A stretch of DNA of 64,000 nt from Alphaproteobacteria bacterium (GCA_019749915.1 JAIEPE010000002.1:62001-126000); one strand, 5' to 3'; shown: positions 8,604-18,169, numbered from the stretch's first letter. Notes: generated by a model not told the origin, from the sequence alone. Made by a program: numbers and translations.

Positions 8604-9380
8604 CTAGTTAAAAATGTACTTAGCTGTTAAAGCAAATTTATTATATTGTGGCTTAATAGAAATCGAATTTCTATCTTTTCCTATCATCTTTTTACTTCCC
8701 GCAGCTGTTCCCGTATATTCAAAACCAAGAGCAAAATTCCTTACTGCAAGAAAGTCCACTCCAGCTCCCCAAAGGAAAGCATTAAGCCGCTTGTGTTTTG
8801 ATCCATGAACTACAAAAATTTGCCCAACGTTTGGCGTAAAGCTTGCAGTACCCTTAACGTCCCATTGAGAATTATCCCATCCTAGCTTTATAAATGGAAG
8901 CGCGTTACCAATAACCCAACCTAATTTTGCAGCAAGTTGAAGTGAATTTTCTAAACGTGTTTTATAAGAGGTATTGGCCGTAACTGATCCATTTGCAGTG
9001 GGACCAGCTGCCGATGTTGTTGATACTGCTTTGCCTGACACACTTGATCCAACCCAATTTGCTGTAAAATCAAGACCTGCAGCCAAATTACAGAATCGAT
9101 GGAGGTAACCAACACTAAGGCCACCATCAACGCCTCTTATATTATCACGACTGCTTACCCGGGCAGTTTGAGTAACAGCTGTCGTCCCTATCGCCGTCGC
9201 TGCATTTCTTCTAGCTGTAGTTGTAACTCCTCCCACGCCGTACCCTATATTAGCACCCAAATAAAAACCTTCAAAAGCTTTTGGGCACTGGCAACAAACA
9301 GGTTTTGCTTCCATTTGAGCAACTACAGTGCCCCACATCATGGGGATTACTGCTACAGAAAGTAAAAAAAAGTTTTTCAT
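8604..9380 (-). CDS. outer-membrane beta-barrel protein, paralogue of the gene at 30020
   Basis: 258 residues with a Sec signal peptide (MKNFFLLSVAVIPMMWGTVVAQ). The mature start has the motif CPKAFEGFYLGANIGYGVGG. The body shows alternating hydrophobic/polar strands, and the C-terminus NKFALTAKYIFN has the aromatic-rich ending of outer-membrane barrels. Family: OmpA/Omp25-like small eight-stranded barrel (surface protein) rather than a trimeric porin; this is inference. The protein at 30020 shares the CPKAF.GF.LG.NIGYGVG opening, a VDGG.(S/G)(V/L)GY(L/T)HRFCN block and the KFALTAK ending. Both genes have their own strong terminator. Confidence 0.82.
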   Translation of the reverse strand: MKNFFLLSVAVIPMMWGTVVAQMEAKPVCCQCPKAFEGFYLGANIGYGVGGVTTTARRNAATAIGTTAVTQTARVSSRDNIRGVDGGLSVGYLHRFCNLAAGLDFTANWVGSSVSGKAVSTTSAAGPTANGSVTANTSYKTRLENSLQLAAKLGWVIGNALPFIKLGWDNSQWDVKGTASFTPNVGQIFVVHGSKHKRLNAFLWGAGVDFLAVRNFALGFEYTGTAAGSKKMIGKDRNSISIKPQYNKFALTAKYIFN

Positions 9381-9502
9381 TTTTGCCTCTTTTCTTAATT
9401 TTTATTTAAATTTTAGCTGTAGCTAAGATTGTTAATGATTCGTACTAAAAAATTTACAATTTTTGAAAAAAACTTCCAGAGCGTTGCAAAAATACATCGG
9501 TT

Positions 9503-11572
9503 TTACTTAAATGTTAAATCTGATTGAGAGGGTCTATCTCGTCGGCGAATGGCTCTCCCCGTCCAGGGGCGAGTCCCTTGGCTTTCACGTACTTTTTCAA
9601 TACGCAGAGATTTTTCTGTAAGCCAGAGAGCATAACCTCCCGCCTTCCAAATATCATACCAATCTACAACAAGGTGTGCTTCAGGGCAGCCCCGCTCACT
9701 GGGCTCTAAGCGAATTAAAATGGCCTCTTTAACGCAGGGTTGCCTCTTCTTTTCAGAGGATACAATCACAGGAATTCCTTGAAGAACTGCTTGGCAAGCC
9801 CCTTCTTCACAAGCCATGGGTTTTGTCTCTTTGGCCGCCAAATATTTCTTCCAGGTTTCAGCCGTAAATTTTCCCTTTCGACTTGAGCTGACATAAAGAG
9901 TATTTCCTTCATATACTCCCACAAGCTTTCCTTGCCCATCGATAAGAACCTGGGGAAGATCTCCTTGAAAGCCCAATACACACCCCAAAGTCAGTGGACC
10001 AAACCCCAACCTTCGCCAAGGCTGCTGCCATAGGCAAAGCCAAAGGCCGCCAAATACGGTTAAAATAAATGCGGACATAGGAGGATGAGCCACCAAAATA
10101 TGGCTTCCTGGCCAAGAAGAAACCGTCTCGGCAATGTGAATGAGAAGAGAGAGAGAGTTTTCAAAAACCCACAGGGGAAAATCTCCCAAGCCAAATGGTG
10201 TGAGAAGACAGGTCAGTAGAGCTGAGGGCATAATCACAAGGCTCGTCAGAGGAACTGCAGCCAGATTTGCAAGAATGGCGTGAACACTAAAGCGGTGAAA
10301 CAAATAGATAGTAAAGGGAAGGGTCGCAAGGGTAGCCAGAAGAGATGTAAAAATAAGACCGCCACAATAGGCAATTTTTTTACGCAGCATCCCGCCACGA
10401 ACCATCCAACTACTGAGGGGATTTCTCCACGTTTCATAGCCTGCAATCAGGGCTACAACAGCCGCAAAAGAAAGCTGAAAGCTGGGCCCCAAGAGTGATT
10501 CTGGCATAAAAAGTAAAATGATAAATGCTGCAAGAGCAACCGTCCTCATCGAAAGGGCCGTTCGATCCAAAAGAATCGCACCCATAACAACCGTAATCAT
10601 AATGAAGGCCCGCTGGGCAGGAATCCCAAAGCCAGAAAGAATCAAATATAAAAAAGTCATAAAGATGGTCGCAACGGCGGCCAACTTCTTACTATTAAAA
10701 GCAAGGCAAAGGGGAGGTATCAAGGCTACGCCTCGCCGAAACACAGCAAAAACAACACCTGCAATAATAGTCAAGTGCAGCCCCGAGATAGCCAGGATGT
10801 GGGCCAGGCCTGAATTTATAAAATCCTCTCTGACCTTTTCAGGAATGGCGGCTTTATCTCCCGTGATTAAGGCCGCCGCAATAGCCCCTAAAGGAGGAGG
10901 CATTATCTTAAGAAAATAAGCTGTAATTTCCTCCCGCTTTTTCGCAAGGTGACTCTGCCATCCGAAGATCTCCCTTAGCATCTCAGGCGGCGAAAGAGCA
11001 AAGCCTGTTGCCCCAAGACCATTGAAATAAGCCTGTCTGCGGAAATCAAACCCTTGAGGAAGCCCTGGGTCAGCAATGGGCATAAGCTTGGCTCTCAGAC
11101 GAATGACTTGCCCAGGCCATACGCGTTCTCTCTTTCCTTTCAAACTGATCCGTACTTTTTGAGGAAGCTTTTCGGCCGTATTTGCTTTCAAGCTTGTTAA
11201 TAGAAGACGCTGATAAAAATTCCCGGTTTTGGTTGGTTTTAATTCAACTTGGACTACCTCTCCTTCAAAAATCAGAGGAGGCAAAGAATAATGTAGCATC
11301 TCCGTCCCTAAAAGATTGCTACGAAACAAAGCCACCGAAAAGCCAAAAATTATGAACCCCATCGCCAAAAAAAGGATTTTAAAAAACTGAAGGCGAATAA
11401 AAGTAAGTGAAAGAAGAAAAATAACAACGCCCCCATAAGCCCACCAAAGAGAGGGCTCTTCATAGAGGGAAAAATAAACGGAAATCCCACAGCCAAAGAA
11501 AACAGGAATCCATAGGGGCCATCGGTGTAAATCTCCATAAAAGGAAGAAGAAATAAATTTTTTTATGTTCAT
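9503..11572 (-). CDS. comEC: ComEC/Rec2-family DNA-uptake channel protein
   Basis: 689-residue polytopic inner-membrane protein. After four N-terminal helices comes the soluble DUF4131/OB-like part, which includes LPQKVRISLKGKRERVWPGQ. The Competence domain follows, with the signature SGLAHILAISGLHLTIIAGV near 255 and IPAQRAFIMITVVMGA near 320. ComEC carries single-stranded DNA through the inner membrane during transformation. The C-terminal region after about residue 500 lacks the HxHxDH motif of the metallo-beta-lactamase domain, as in many alphaproteobacterial forms. No other competence genes are in the window. It is divergent from gltX. Confidence 0.92.
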   Translation of the reverse strand: MNIKKFISSSFYGDLHRWPLWIPVFFGCGISVYFSLYEEPSLWWAYGGVVIFLLSLTFIRLQFFKILFLAMGFIIFGFSVALFRSNLLGTEMLHYSLPPLIFEGEVVQVELKPTKTGNFYQRLLLTSLKANTAEKLPQKVRISLKGKRERVWPGQVIRLRAKLMPIADPGLPQGFDFRRQAYFNGLGATGFALSPPEMLREIFGWQSHLAKKREEITAYFLKIMPPPLGAIAAALITGDKAAIPEKVREDFINSGLAHILAISGLHLTIIAGVVFAVFRRGVALIPPLCLAFNSKKLAAVATIFMTFLYLILSGFGIPAQRAFIMITVVMGAILLDRTALSMRTVALAAFIILLFMPESLLGPSFQLSFAAVVALIAGYETWRNPLSSWMVRGGMLRKKIAYCGGLIFTSLLATLATLPFTIYLFHRFSVHAILANLAAVPLTSLVIMPSALLTCLLTPFGLGDFPLWVFENSLSLLIHIAETVSSWPGSHILVAHPPMSAFILTVFGGLWLCLWQQPWRRLGFGPLTLGCVLGFQGDLPQVLIDGQGKLVGVYEGNTLYVSSSRKGKFTAETWKKYLAAKETKPMACEEGACQAVLQGIPVIVSSEKKRQPCVKEAILIRLEPSERGCPEAHLVVDWYDIWKAGGYALWLTEKSLRIEKVRESQGTRPWTGRAIRRRDRPSQSDLTFK

Positions 11573-11706
11573 TTGAAATGAATTTATTTTTTCTTTTTAT
11601 CAAAAGACATTATTTTATTTTTTTCAAGCAAAATATGCAATTTTCCTTATCAAGACTAGAGAAATAAGGTACAAGGAAGAAGTACTCATACATTTAAGGG
11701 AAACTT

Positions 11707-13116
11707 ATGTCAGTCATTGTTCGTTTTGCGCCATCCCCCACAGGCTACTTGCACATTGGAAGTGCACGGACGGCTCTATTCAACTGGCTTTTTGCCCGTC
11801 ATCATAAAGGAAAAATGCTCCTTCGCGTGGAAGACACAGACCGGGCGCGCTCAACCCAAGAGGCTGTAGAGGCCATCTACAAAGGTCTTGAGTGGTTAGG
11901 AATTGATTGGGATGAAACGCCAGTTCATCAATTCGATCGGATGACTCGCCATGTTGAGGTGGCTCAAGAACTCTTAAAAAAGGGTTGGGCCTATCCCTGC
12001 TATTGCACGCCAGAAGAACTAAACGCCATGCGTGAGGACGCCCGCGCAAAAAATTTACCTCCCCGCTATGATGGAAGGTGGCGGGACAGAGCTCCTGAAG
12101 AAGCCCCTTCTGACATAAAGCCTGTTATTCGTTTTAAGGCACCTCAAGACGGAAACACGGTCATTCATGATCTTGTCCAAGGGGAAGTTCAGGTCTCAAA
12201 CACCCAATTAGATGATCTCATCATTTTAAGAGCCGATGGCACCCCAACCTATAACCTTTCTGTGGTTGTGGATGACCACGACATGGGAATTACTCATGTC
12301 ATCCGCGGCGATGATCACCTCACCAATACGTTCCGTCAATTTCAAATTTATAAAGCCATGGATTGGAAAATCCCCCACTTTGCGCACATTCCCCTGATTC
12401 ATGGGGCAGATGGGGCCAAACTTTCAAAACGCCACGGCGCCCTGGGTGTTGAAGCTTATCGGGATATGGGATACCTCCCCGAAGCTCTTCGCAATTATCT
12501 TCTTCGTTTGGGATGGAGCCATGGGGATGAGGAAATTATTTCAACCGAGCAGGCCATTGAATGGTTTGATCTTGATCACGTGGGGAAATCTCCCGCACGC
12601 TTTGATTTTGTTAAATTAGCGAATCTCAATGGTCACTACATTCGTGAAACAAGTAATGACCGCTTGGCAAATCTTCTTATCCCCTTTATGGAGGCGAAAG
12701 AGATTTCACTCAATACAGAAGCCCTCGACATCTTAAAACGCGGCATGTCCGGATTAAAGCAAAGGGCGAAGACATTGGAGGAGTTAGCTGAAAATGCGCT
12801 CTTTTATGTCGCCCCTTTCACCTTAGAGGAAGGAGCTCAAAAGCTTCTAGAAGCAGACGGGCAAGACATTTTACAATTGATGGAAGGTCACCTCGCCTCT
12901 CTTCCTGAAGTCCAATGGACGGAAAAAAGTCTTGAAGATTATGCCCGGGAAATTGCGGAAGAAAAGAATCTAAAGTTAGGGAAAGTTGCTGGGCCTTTGC
13001 GGGCCGCTCTTACGGGAAAGACAGTATCTCCAAGCGTTTTTGAGATCCTTCATGTTCTCGGGAAAGATAAAAGTTTAGAGCGTCTCAGAAAAAATATTTC
13101 TTCACAGTTAAATTGA
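11707..13116 (+). CDS. gltX: glutamyl-tRNA synthetase 1
   Basis: 469 residues; class I synthetase. HIGH motif in [20 protein letters not shown] at the N-terminus, [12 protein letters not shown] after it, the catalytic-domain segment [13 protein letters not shown] near 199, and the KMSKS-type [12 protein letters not shown] near 238. The start follows an AAGGGAAA ribosome site. A second, distinct gltX lies at 28566. In bacteria without glutaminyl-tRNA synthetase, one of two such enzymes usually charges tRNA-Glu and the other tRNA-Gln for GatCAB. Which does what here cannot be read from the sequence. Confidence 0.95.
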   Translation: MSVIVRFAPSPTGYLHIGSARTALFNWLFARHHKGKMLLRVEDTDRARSTQEAVEAIYKGLEWLGIDWDETPVHQFDRMTRHVEVAQELLKKGWAYPCYCTPEELNAMREDARAKNLPPRYDGRWRDRAPEEAPSDIKPVIRFKAPQDGNTVIHDLVQGEVQVSNTQLDDLIILRADGTPTYNLSVVVDDHDMGITHVIRGDDHLTNTFRQFQIYKAMDWKIPHFAHIPLIHGADGAKLSKRHGALGVEAYRDMGYLPEALRNYLLRLGWSHGDEEIISTEQAIEWFDLDHVGKSPARFDFVKLANLNGHYIRETSNDRLANLLIPFMEAKEISLNTEALDILKRGMSGLKQRAKTLEELAENALFYVAPFTLEEGAQKLLEADGQDILQLMEGHLASLPEVQWTEKSLEDYAREIAEEKNLKLGKVAGPLRAALTGKTVSPSVFEILHVLGKDKSLERLRKNISSQLN

Positions 13117-13165
13117 TTCTTAACAAACAGGCAGGTACCATGTGAGAGAAAAGGAATCTATTCAA

Positions 13166-14500
13166 ATGACTGAACGTTTTTTCGATGAAGATTATGAACA
13201 CGCCCATCTAGACGTGACACCTGGTCAGCCTGGGGGCTCACGACATATTGACCTTCCTGTTCTTCACGGCACCCTGGGTCCTTCTGTTTTAGATATTCGT
13301 AAACTTTATTCAGAGACCGATTGCTTCACTTATGATCCCGGCTACACCTCAACTGCCAGTTGTGAGTCCAAAATTACCTATATTGATGGCGAGCAAGGAA
13401 TTTTACTCCACCGCGGTTATCCCATTGAAGAACTTGCTGAAAAAAGCAACTTTCTTGAGGTCTCCTATCTTTTAATGGAGGGAGACCTTCCTCAGAAAAA
13501 AGAATATGAAACCTTTGTTGAAAGTATCACACTTCACACAATGGTTCATGAACAACTGCGAAATTTCTATAGTGGTTTCCGTAGAGATGCACACCCCATG
13601 GCGATTATGGTTGGTGTTGTGGGAGCTCTTTCTGCATTTTATTATGACAGCCTTGATATTCGTGACCCTAGACAACGCCTTATAGCTTCTCATCGTCTCA
13701 TTGCTAAAATGCCCACCATTGCTGCCATGGCTCATAAATATTCCATCGGCCAACCTTTTATGTATCCTCAAAACAATTTAGGGTATGCTGAAAACCTGAT
13801 CTATATGATGTTTGCAACGCCGGCAGAGCCTTATAAAGTAAATCCCATCATTGCCAATGCTCTTGATAAAATTCTCATCCTTCATGCAGATCATGAACAA
13901 AATGCCTCAACATCCACAGTTCGTTTAGCAGGATCAACTGGAGCCAATCCTTTTGCTTGTGTTGCTGCTGGCATTGCTTGCCTATGGGGTCCTGCCCATG
14001 GAGGTGCCAATGAAGCGGTCATCAATATGCTTCAAAAAATCGGCTATAAAGAACGCATTCCTGAATTTATCAAACGTGCAAAAGACAAAAATGATCCTTT
14101 CCGTCTTATGGGGTTTGGTCATCGAGTTTATAAAAACTATGATCCAAGAGCAGCTGTCATGAGGAAAATTTGCCAAGAAGTCTTAGATGAGCTTGGAAAT
14201 CACAATGATCCTCTTTTGGACCTCGCAAAAGCCCTTGAACAAATCGCCCTTGAAGATCCCTACTTTATTGAAAAGAAGCTTTATCCCAACGTTGATTTTT
14301 ATTCAGGCCTTATCCTTAAAGCCATAGGGATTCCCACCTCTATGTTTACTGTTCTCTTTGCTGTGGCTAGGACCGTTGGCTGGATTGCCCAATGGATGGA
14401 AATGTTAGCAGATCCCTCTCAAAAAATAGGACGCCCTCGTCAACTTTATACGGGTCATACCTTACGTCACTATTCTCCCATGTCCCAACGGAAAGACTAA
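13166..14500 (+). CDS. gltA: citrate synthase
   Basis: Joins acetyl-CoA and oxaloacetate at the entry of the TCA cycle. From ATG 13166 ([17 protein letters not shown]) it has 444 residues. An upstream in-frame GTG at 13142 is possible, but ATG 13166 has an AAAGGA site about 10 nt before it. Hallmarks: [31 protein letters not shown], the catalytic histidine in [16 protein letters not shown] near residue 240, and [14 protein letters not shown] near 320 with the second catalytic His. The long N-terminus matches the Gram-negative hexameric type. It lies 49 nt behind gltX. Confidence 0.96.
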   Translation: MTERFFDEDYEHAHLDVTPGQPGGSRHIDLPVLHGTLGPSVLDIRKLYSETDCFTYDPGYTSTASCESKITYIDGEQGILLHRGYPIEELAEKSNFLEVSYLLMEGDLPQKKEYETFVESITLHTMVHEQLRNFYSGFRRDAHPMAIMVGVVGALSAFYYDSLDIRDPRQRLIASHRLIAKMPTIAAMAHKYSIGQPFMYPQNNLGYAENLIYMMFATPAEPYKVNPIIANALDKILILHADHEQNASTSTVRLAGSTGANPFACVAAGIACLWGPAHGGANEAVINMLQKIGYKERIPEFIKRAKDKNDPFRLMGFGHRVYKNYDPRAAVMRKICQEVLDELGNHNDPLLDLAKALEQIALEDPYFIEKKLYPNVDFYSGLILKAIGIPTSMFTVLFAVARTVGWIAQWMEMLADPSQKIGRPRQLYTGHTLRHYSPMSQRKD

Positions 14501-14668
14501 ATGCTCGTGCGCCCTCCAGAAAAAAAATCACCTGCAAAACTAAGGTTCGTCCCTCACATTCTCCACAAAGTTGCTAACGACAATACTCCACCCAAGGGGT
14601 CTAATTGGGGATGGATTTTTTTAGGAATTGGTTTTTTAGTGCTTATGCTATCTTTTTTGTGGATTTAA
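14501..14668 (+). CDS. 55-residue single-helix membrane protein
   Basis: The ATG directly follows the gltA stop (TAAATG) with a GGAAAG ribosome site inside the end of gltA. The product starts MLVRPPEKKSPAKLRFVP, has a polar middle with KVANDNTPPKG, and ends in one membrane helix (WGWIFLGIGFLVLMLSFLWI). No family is recognised. The last 26 nt overlap the convergent HExxH gene. Placement and ribosome site suggest a real co-transcribed micro-protein; its function is unknown. Confidence 0.55.
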   Translation: MLVRPPEKKSPAKLRFVPHILHKVANDNTPPKGSNWGWIFLGIGFLVLMLSFLWI

Positions 14669-15656
14669 GGCCCGTAGAATTCACTAGCTGTATTGCCGAC
14701 TCAAGAAGCGCCTCCCCCAAAGACGTCATTTGCGCATGAGCTTTAACAGTTGCAAGCCCTTCAAAAAAACAATCTCCATAGGTAGTTAAAAACTCCACAC
14801 AATAATCTCTTTCATTCACAGGAATGACATTACGAGCCAAAGCCTTTTCAACCACATAGCATACCCGGGCAAGAACAAAGTTCGCGTGATAAATTCCCAT
14901 CAAAGGGCGTTTTTCTTTTCTTATGGGCGAAAAATAAATATCAGTAGGGTTTAAGAGAATAGGGTCCTCTCTATTCACTAAAAAAAGATAGAGATGAGCT
15001 TCTTCATGAACAAAAAATTCAAAAAGATCCGTGAGTTTCTCCCACTTGTGATCAGACGATTTATAAATCATTCCAAAAAGATCCGTGCTTGATCCTTGAT
15101 ACAAATTTTTTCCTTTTAAAAGAAGAATTTCACCAACGAGTTCCTGAAATTCCATAAAAAAATCTGGAAATGCCTCTTCAAAAATCTTAAGCCCACGACA
15201 AAAAGAAGCTTTGACCTCTTCAAATTCTGAAGAGGGAAGAGAAAGAAATTCAATCTCTCGCGTAATACTTTCTGAAAATATATTTTTAATAAGCGGCTCG
15301 TAATACTCATCACAATTGGAAAGATTCAAAAATTTTAGTTCTCGAATATAGTGATCCTCAACACCTAGACGCTCAACAATATTATTCACTCCCTCAATGT
15401 CATTGTTCTCTGCCATCTTTAAAAGGTCGATATGCAACAAGTTTAAGAACCCAGAAAACTTAAGCTCTGGATTAAGACTTTCTATTTTTTCCTTTGCACG
15501 CGCAAAGCGTGTCTCCGGAATCACTTCACTACACACATCTAAAAGGTAGAGCAGGCTATTTATTAATGAACGATTAAAAGAAGTCCTTAAAGAGAAAGCC
15601 CTCCCCACAATAGGGAGAGCTTCAGAAGCTAACACTTTAAAACTATCAGAAATCAC
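14643..15656 (-). CDS. putative HExxH-type peptide beta-hydroxylase (alpha-ketoglutarate dependent)
   Basis: 337 residues. Residues 216-221 read VHEEAH, a HExxH metal motif. It is followed by YFSPIRKEKRPLMGIYHANF (241-260). This layout, HExxH then SP.R...RP..G..H, is the hallmark of the HEXXH-domain putative peptide-modification family, whose studied members are alpha-ketoglutarate-dependent hydroxylases acting on ribosomally made peptides (family knowledge). His257 is the likely third metal ligand (inference). The N-terminal 200 residues are helical and carry no other known domain. The start is GTG at 15656, separated by one base from the stop of a 22-codon gene that has a strong ribosome site, so translation is probably coupled. 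Its true substrate is unproven. Confidence 0.6.
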   Translation of the reverse strand: MISDSFKVLASEALPIVGRAFSLRTSFNRSLINSLLYLLDVCSEVIPETRFARAKEKIESLNPELKFSGFLNLLHIDLLKMAENNDIEGVNNIVERLGVEDHYIRELKFLNLSNCDEYYEPLIKNIFSESITREIEFLSLPSSEFEEVKASFCRGLKIFEEAFPDFFMEFQELVGEILLLKGKNLYQGSSTDLFGMIYKSSDHKWEKLTDLFEFFVHEEAHLYLFLVNREDPILLNPTDIYFSPIRKEKRPLMGIYHANFVLARVCYVVEKALARNVIPVNERDYCVEFLTTYGDCFFEGLATVKAHAQMTSLGEALLESAIQLVNSTGLKSTKKIA

Positions 15657-15657
15657 T

Positions 15658-15726
15658 TTAGAAAATTGTTGTTTTTACAGCCAGTTCAGTACTATGAATT
15701 CTGGACTTATCAATAGATTTAATCAT
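15658..15726 (-). CDS. 22-residue peptide gene, candidate substrate of the HExxH enzyme
   Basis: ATG at 15726 is preceded by AAAAGGAGAG four bases away, the best ribosome site of this neighbourhood. The product begins MIKSIDKSRIH and ends ELAVKTTIF. TAA at 15658-15660 is one base before the GTG of the HExxH gene. Either it is a short precursor peptide modified by the enzyme, or a leader used only to couple translation. No family match is known to me. A promoter or activator site could lie in the 138 nt between it and the upstream lysR. Confidence 0.5.
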   Translation of the reverse strand: MIKSIDKSRIHSTELAVKTTIF

Positions 15727-15864
15727 TGTTCTCTCCTTTTTATTTTTTGATTATCAGGAAAGGGCTTTTTTCTCTTAAATTCCCTCTCCACAAAAATTAG
15801 TAACATACTTTATCTAAAAATTTAAGAAAAATTTTCAGCATATTTTCAAAAAGTTAAAAAAATA

Positions 15865-16734
15865 TTAATTTGAAAGAATCTCAAAAAAGCGTTTTTGAAT
15901 TTTTGTGAGCACTACATCTGAACGATAAACATAGAAAATATCAAAAGAAGGGCCCTCTTCATTGGGGAGAATTTTGACAAGGTTAGACTCCTTAAGATGA
16001 TCAAAATCTTCAGACATTGTGATAATCCCAAGCCCCTGACAACCTGCTTCAAAAACAAATATTCCAGAATTGATGCTCAAATAACTCTCCCGCAGACTAT
16101 GGTCGGGGAGACCTCTCTTTAAATGCCAGTCGACATTACCGACATTCCCTTCATAATCTGAATAAAAACTGATTAACTTGTGATTTTTTAAATCATCTAG
16201 AGTTTTGGGCATTCCGTACTTCTCAAGGTACTCTGGTGATGCATACAAAAAAAGGCGAAAATTTTTAATTTTCTTTTGAGAAAGGCCTGGTAAATGTTGT
16301 TTCTGTAAAATCCCCACATCTGCTTTAGAAGCTTCAAAATCAACGTCCATGTTCGTTGTAATAATAGCAACATGTAAATCAGGAAATTCCTCACACAAAA
16401 TTTTAATCTTGCGAACAAGCCATACCCCTATAACACCAGTGGTCGTTAAAATCCGCAGGCGCAAAGGTTGAGCTTTTGGCGCTAGAATTTCAGCAGCTCC
16501 ATTTTCAAGATTAGGTATTGTATTTTGGGCGACTTTGAAAAGCTCTTCACCTTTCTCAGTAAGCTCAATTCTCTTACGCTTTCGAGTAAAAAGCTTCACA
16601 TTATAAGTTTCTTCCAAATCAGTGAGATGCTTACTTAAAGTCGTATGATTTTTTTCTAAAACTGCAGCAGCTTTTAAGAGAGACCCTTCCTTTATCACAT
16701 AGTAAAACGACCTTAGTTTTTCAATATCAATCAT
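15865..16734 (-). CDS. LysR-family transcriptional regulator
   Basis: 289 residues with the classic LysR N-terminal winged HTH: LRSFYYVIKEGSLLKAAAVL, then LSKHLTDLEETYNVKLFTR and LTEKGEELF. A C-terminal periplasmic-binding-like effector domain follows (about 90-289). Unusually, the recognition-helix region reads KNHTTLSKHLTDLE rather than the common QSAVSRQI pattern. Its ATG overlaps the stop of the EamA transporter gene by 8 nt, so both are one operon. It lies just upstream of the micro-gene/HExxH pair on the same strand, and may control it or the exporter (inference). Confidence 0.92.
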   Translation of the reverse strand: MIDIEKLRSFYYVIKEGSLLKAAAVLEKNHTTLSKHLTDLEETYNVKLFTRKRKRIELTEKGEELFKVAQNTIPNLENGAAEILAPKAQPLRLRILTTTGVIGVWLVRKIKILCEEFPDLHVAIITTNMDVDFEASKADVGILQKQHLPGLSQKKIKNFRLFLYASPEYLEKYGMPKTLDDLKNHKLISFYSDYEGNVGNVDWHLKRGLPDHSLRESYLSINSGIFVFEAGCQGLGIITMSEDFDHLKESNLVKILPNEEGPSFDIFYVYRSDVVLTKIQKRFFEILSN

Positions 16735-17623
16735 ACTTTTTTCTTAACCTTAATCCCATCATCCATAAAGGAACACCAAGTCCCTGAGCGAATATAACGC
16801 CTAGTATAATGATAAGGCCAGCCCCAATCTGAAGCAAAGAGAGTTTTTCACCCAAAAATAAGATGGAAAGAATACTTACAAAAATAGGCACAAGTAGCAT
16901 AAATGGTGTTGCTGTCGTAATAGACACTCTTTGCAAAAGAGTTAACCATAAATAAGTTGCCCATATTATTGAAAATAAAGAGGTGAATATTAAACAAAGA
17001 AATATTGTTGGCGAGATATGAATAATATTTTTGAAAGTCACCTGCGGACCTTCAGCAATGAAACACGCCAATAACAAAGGGCCCAAAGAAGTTGAAGAAA
17101 GCCAGATAACATCAGCTAGATTTGTGCCAAGCTTATATTTTTTTGAAAGGACCACTCCCATTCCAAAAAAAAGACCTGATGCTAATAGAAAGAGCACTCC
17201 TAGGAGCGGCATTTCTACGGCTGTAGAGGTAGCTTTCATGAAATAGATCCCTACAAAAGAAATAAGTATTCCGATAAGTTGATACCAGGTTGGTTTTTCC
17301 TTCAAAAAGCAAACCCCACAAAGAACGACAAAGAACACTTGCGTTTGAAGTAAAAAAGATGTCATCCCCGCCCCTAGACTAGATTGAAGCCCCACACCTA
17401 AGAAAAAGGGATATATGGCAAAAAGAAAAAAGCCACAGAGACAGTATTGCAAGAGATTATTTTGAGGTTTGGGAAAAAAGAAAACAAAAGGGAAAACCAT
17501 AGCTACTCTCAAAAAATTCCATGTAAAAATGGAATACTGAACGAGGGCTATCTTTTGGGCAATTATGGCTCCTGACCATAAAATGGTCACCCAAAGAGCA
17601 ATACAGATGTCCTTCCTTATCAT
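16727..17623 (-). CDS. EamA/DMT-superfamily transporter
   Basis: 298 residues with about ten membrane helices arranged as two EamA repeats: residues 1-140 from ALWVTILWSGAIIAQKIAL, and 150-290 ending IGAGLIIILGVIFAQGLG. Members export amino acids, purines or other metabolites across the inner membrane. The substrate cannot be assigned. It is translationally coupled to lysR, and the pair reads toward the HExxH gene. It is divergent from the AT-rich control region at 17640-17800. Confidence 0.88.
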   Translation of the reverse strand: MIRKDICIALWVTILWSGAIIAQKIALVQYSIFTWNFLRVAMVFPFVFFFPKPQNNLLQYCLCGFFLFAIYPFFLGVGLQSSLGAGMTSFLLQTQVFFVVLCGVCFLKEKPTWYQLIGILISFVGIYFMKATSTAVEMPLLGVLFLLASGLFFGMGVVLSKKYKLGTNLADVIWLSSTSLGPLLLACFIAEGPQVTFKNIIHISPTIFLCLIFTSLFSIIWATYLWLTLLQRVSITTATPFMLLVPIFVSILSILFLGEKLSLLQIGAGLIIILGVIFAQGLGVPLWMMGLRLRKKYD

Positions 17624-17717
17624 TTGCTTATCTTTCTTTTTAGCCTACCCTAAAAACAAACTTAACTATATTCATTGAATTTAGAATTCGTCAAGAATAT
17701 TCAATTATCTACTGTAG

Positions 17718-17751
17718 TTTGTTCAAAAACTTAAGTTTTTTTCAACGAAAC
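17718..17751. promoter_or_regulatory. long palindrome in the eamA upstream region
   Basis: AAAAACTTAAGTTTTT (17725-17740) is a perfect 16-bp palindrome. It is extended by GTTTGTT on the left and AACGAAAC on the right. It lies between the eamA start and the promoter at 17772. It could be an operator (for instance for the LysR protein) or a terminator-like hairpin, since T-runs follow it. The rest of 17624-17771 is AT-rich with nothing else recognised. Confidence 0.4.
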
Positions 17752-17771
17752 AATTTTTTTGAAAAAATAAC

Positions 17772-17800
17772 TTGACATTGTTATCTTGAAGATTTATTCT
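17772..17800 (+). promoter_or_regulatory. sigma-70-type promoter
   Basis: TTGACA at 17772-17777, a spacer of 17, and TATTCT at 17795-17800. This would start a transcript near 17806, running through the structured region to the terminator at 18137-18169. Confidence 0.5.
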
Positions 17801-17805
17801 GGATT

Positions 17806-18169
17806 TAATAATTGCAATAAAATATATTTGTTTCTGTTTTTATTTTTCTAAGTATTTTTTTTCTGTTTTATAGACTAGTAAAATTTGCATATTAATAAAA
17901 TTTTAATTTTGTTATATGCGAGTAAAATTTAACGAACCGGAGCAAAAAATGATTGAGACAACTTTACGCCTCCCTTCACTACCTTCTCAATCGATGCTGT
18001 GGTTTTCAGGAACTTTCACTGAAACGTCTTTTTATTTATTGTTTAGTAAGGTGATTAAATTTCAGTTGTGGGGGTATCGTTTCAGTGAATTTACGAAGCA
18101 ACTTTTTGGCTTCATTTTTAGCATCCCAATCTCTAAGGAGAAAGTCTAATGACTTTCTCCATTTTTTTT
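17806..18169 (+). ncRNA. candidate structured RNA or attenuated leader
   Basis: Bounded by a good promoter and a strong terminator. It contains TTCACTGAAACG (18015-18026) and its exact 12-base inverse CGTTTCAGTGAA (18078-18089), which would form a long stem. The terminator lies 22 nt before the next gene (18191). An open frame from ATG 17949, with a GGAG site, encodes 66 residues starting MIETTLRLPSLP and ends with its TAA exactly in the terminator loop. So the region could be a regulatory RNA, a small protein gene, or a leader whose translation affects termination. It matches none of 6S, tmRNA, RNase P or SRP RNA by the motifs I know. Confidence 0.4.
18137..18169 (+). terminator. strong Rho-independent terminator
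   Basis: GGAGAAAGTC pairs perfectly with GACTTTCTCC around the loop TAAT, followed by A and eight T. The stop codon of the preceding small frame is in the loop. Confidence 0.9.

Noticed and set aside
10518-10919. 133-residue plus-strand frame inside comEC
   Set aside because: Antisense to conserved ComEC membrane helices; composition is the mirror of that gene.
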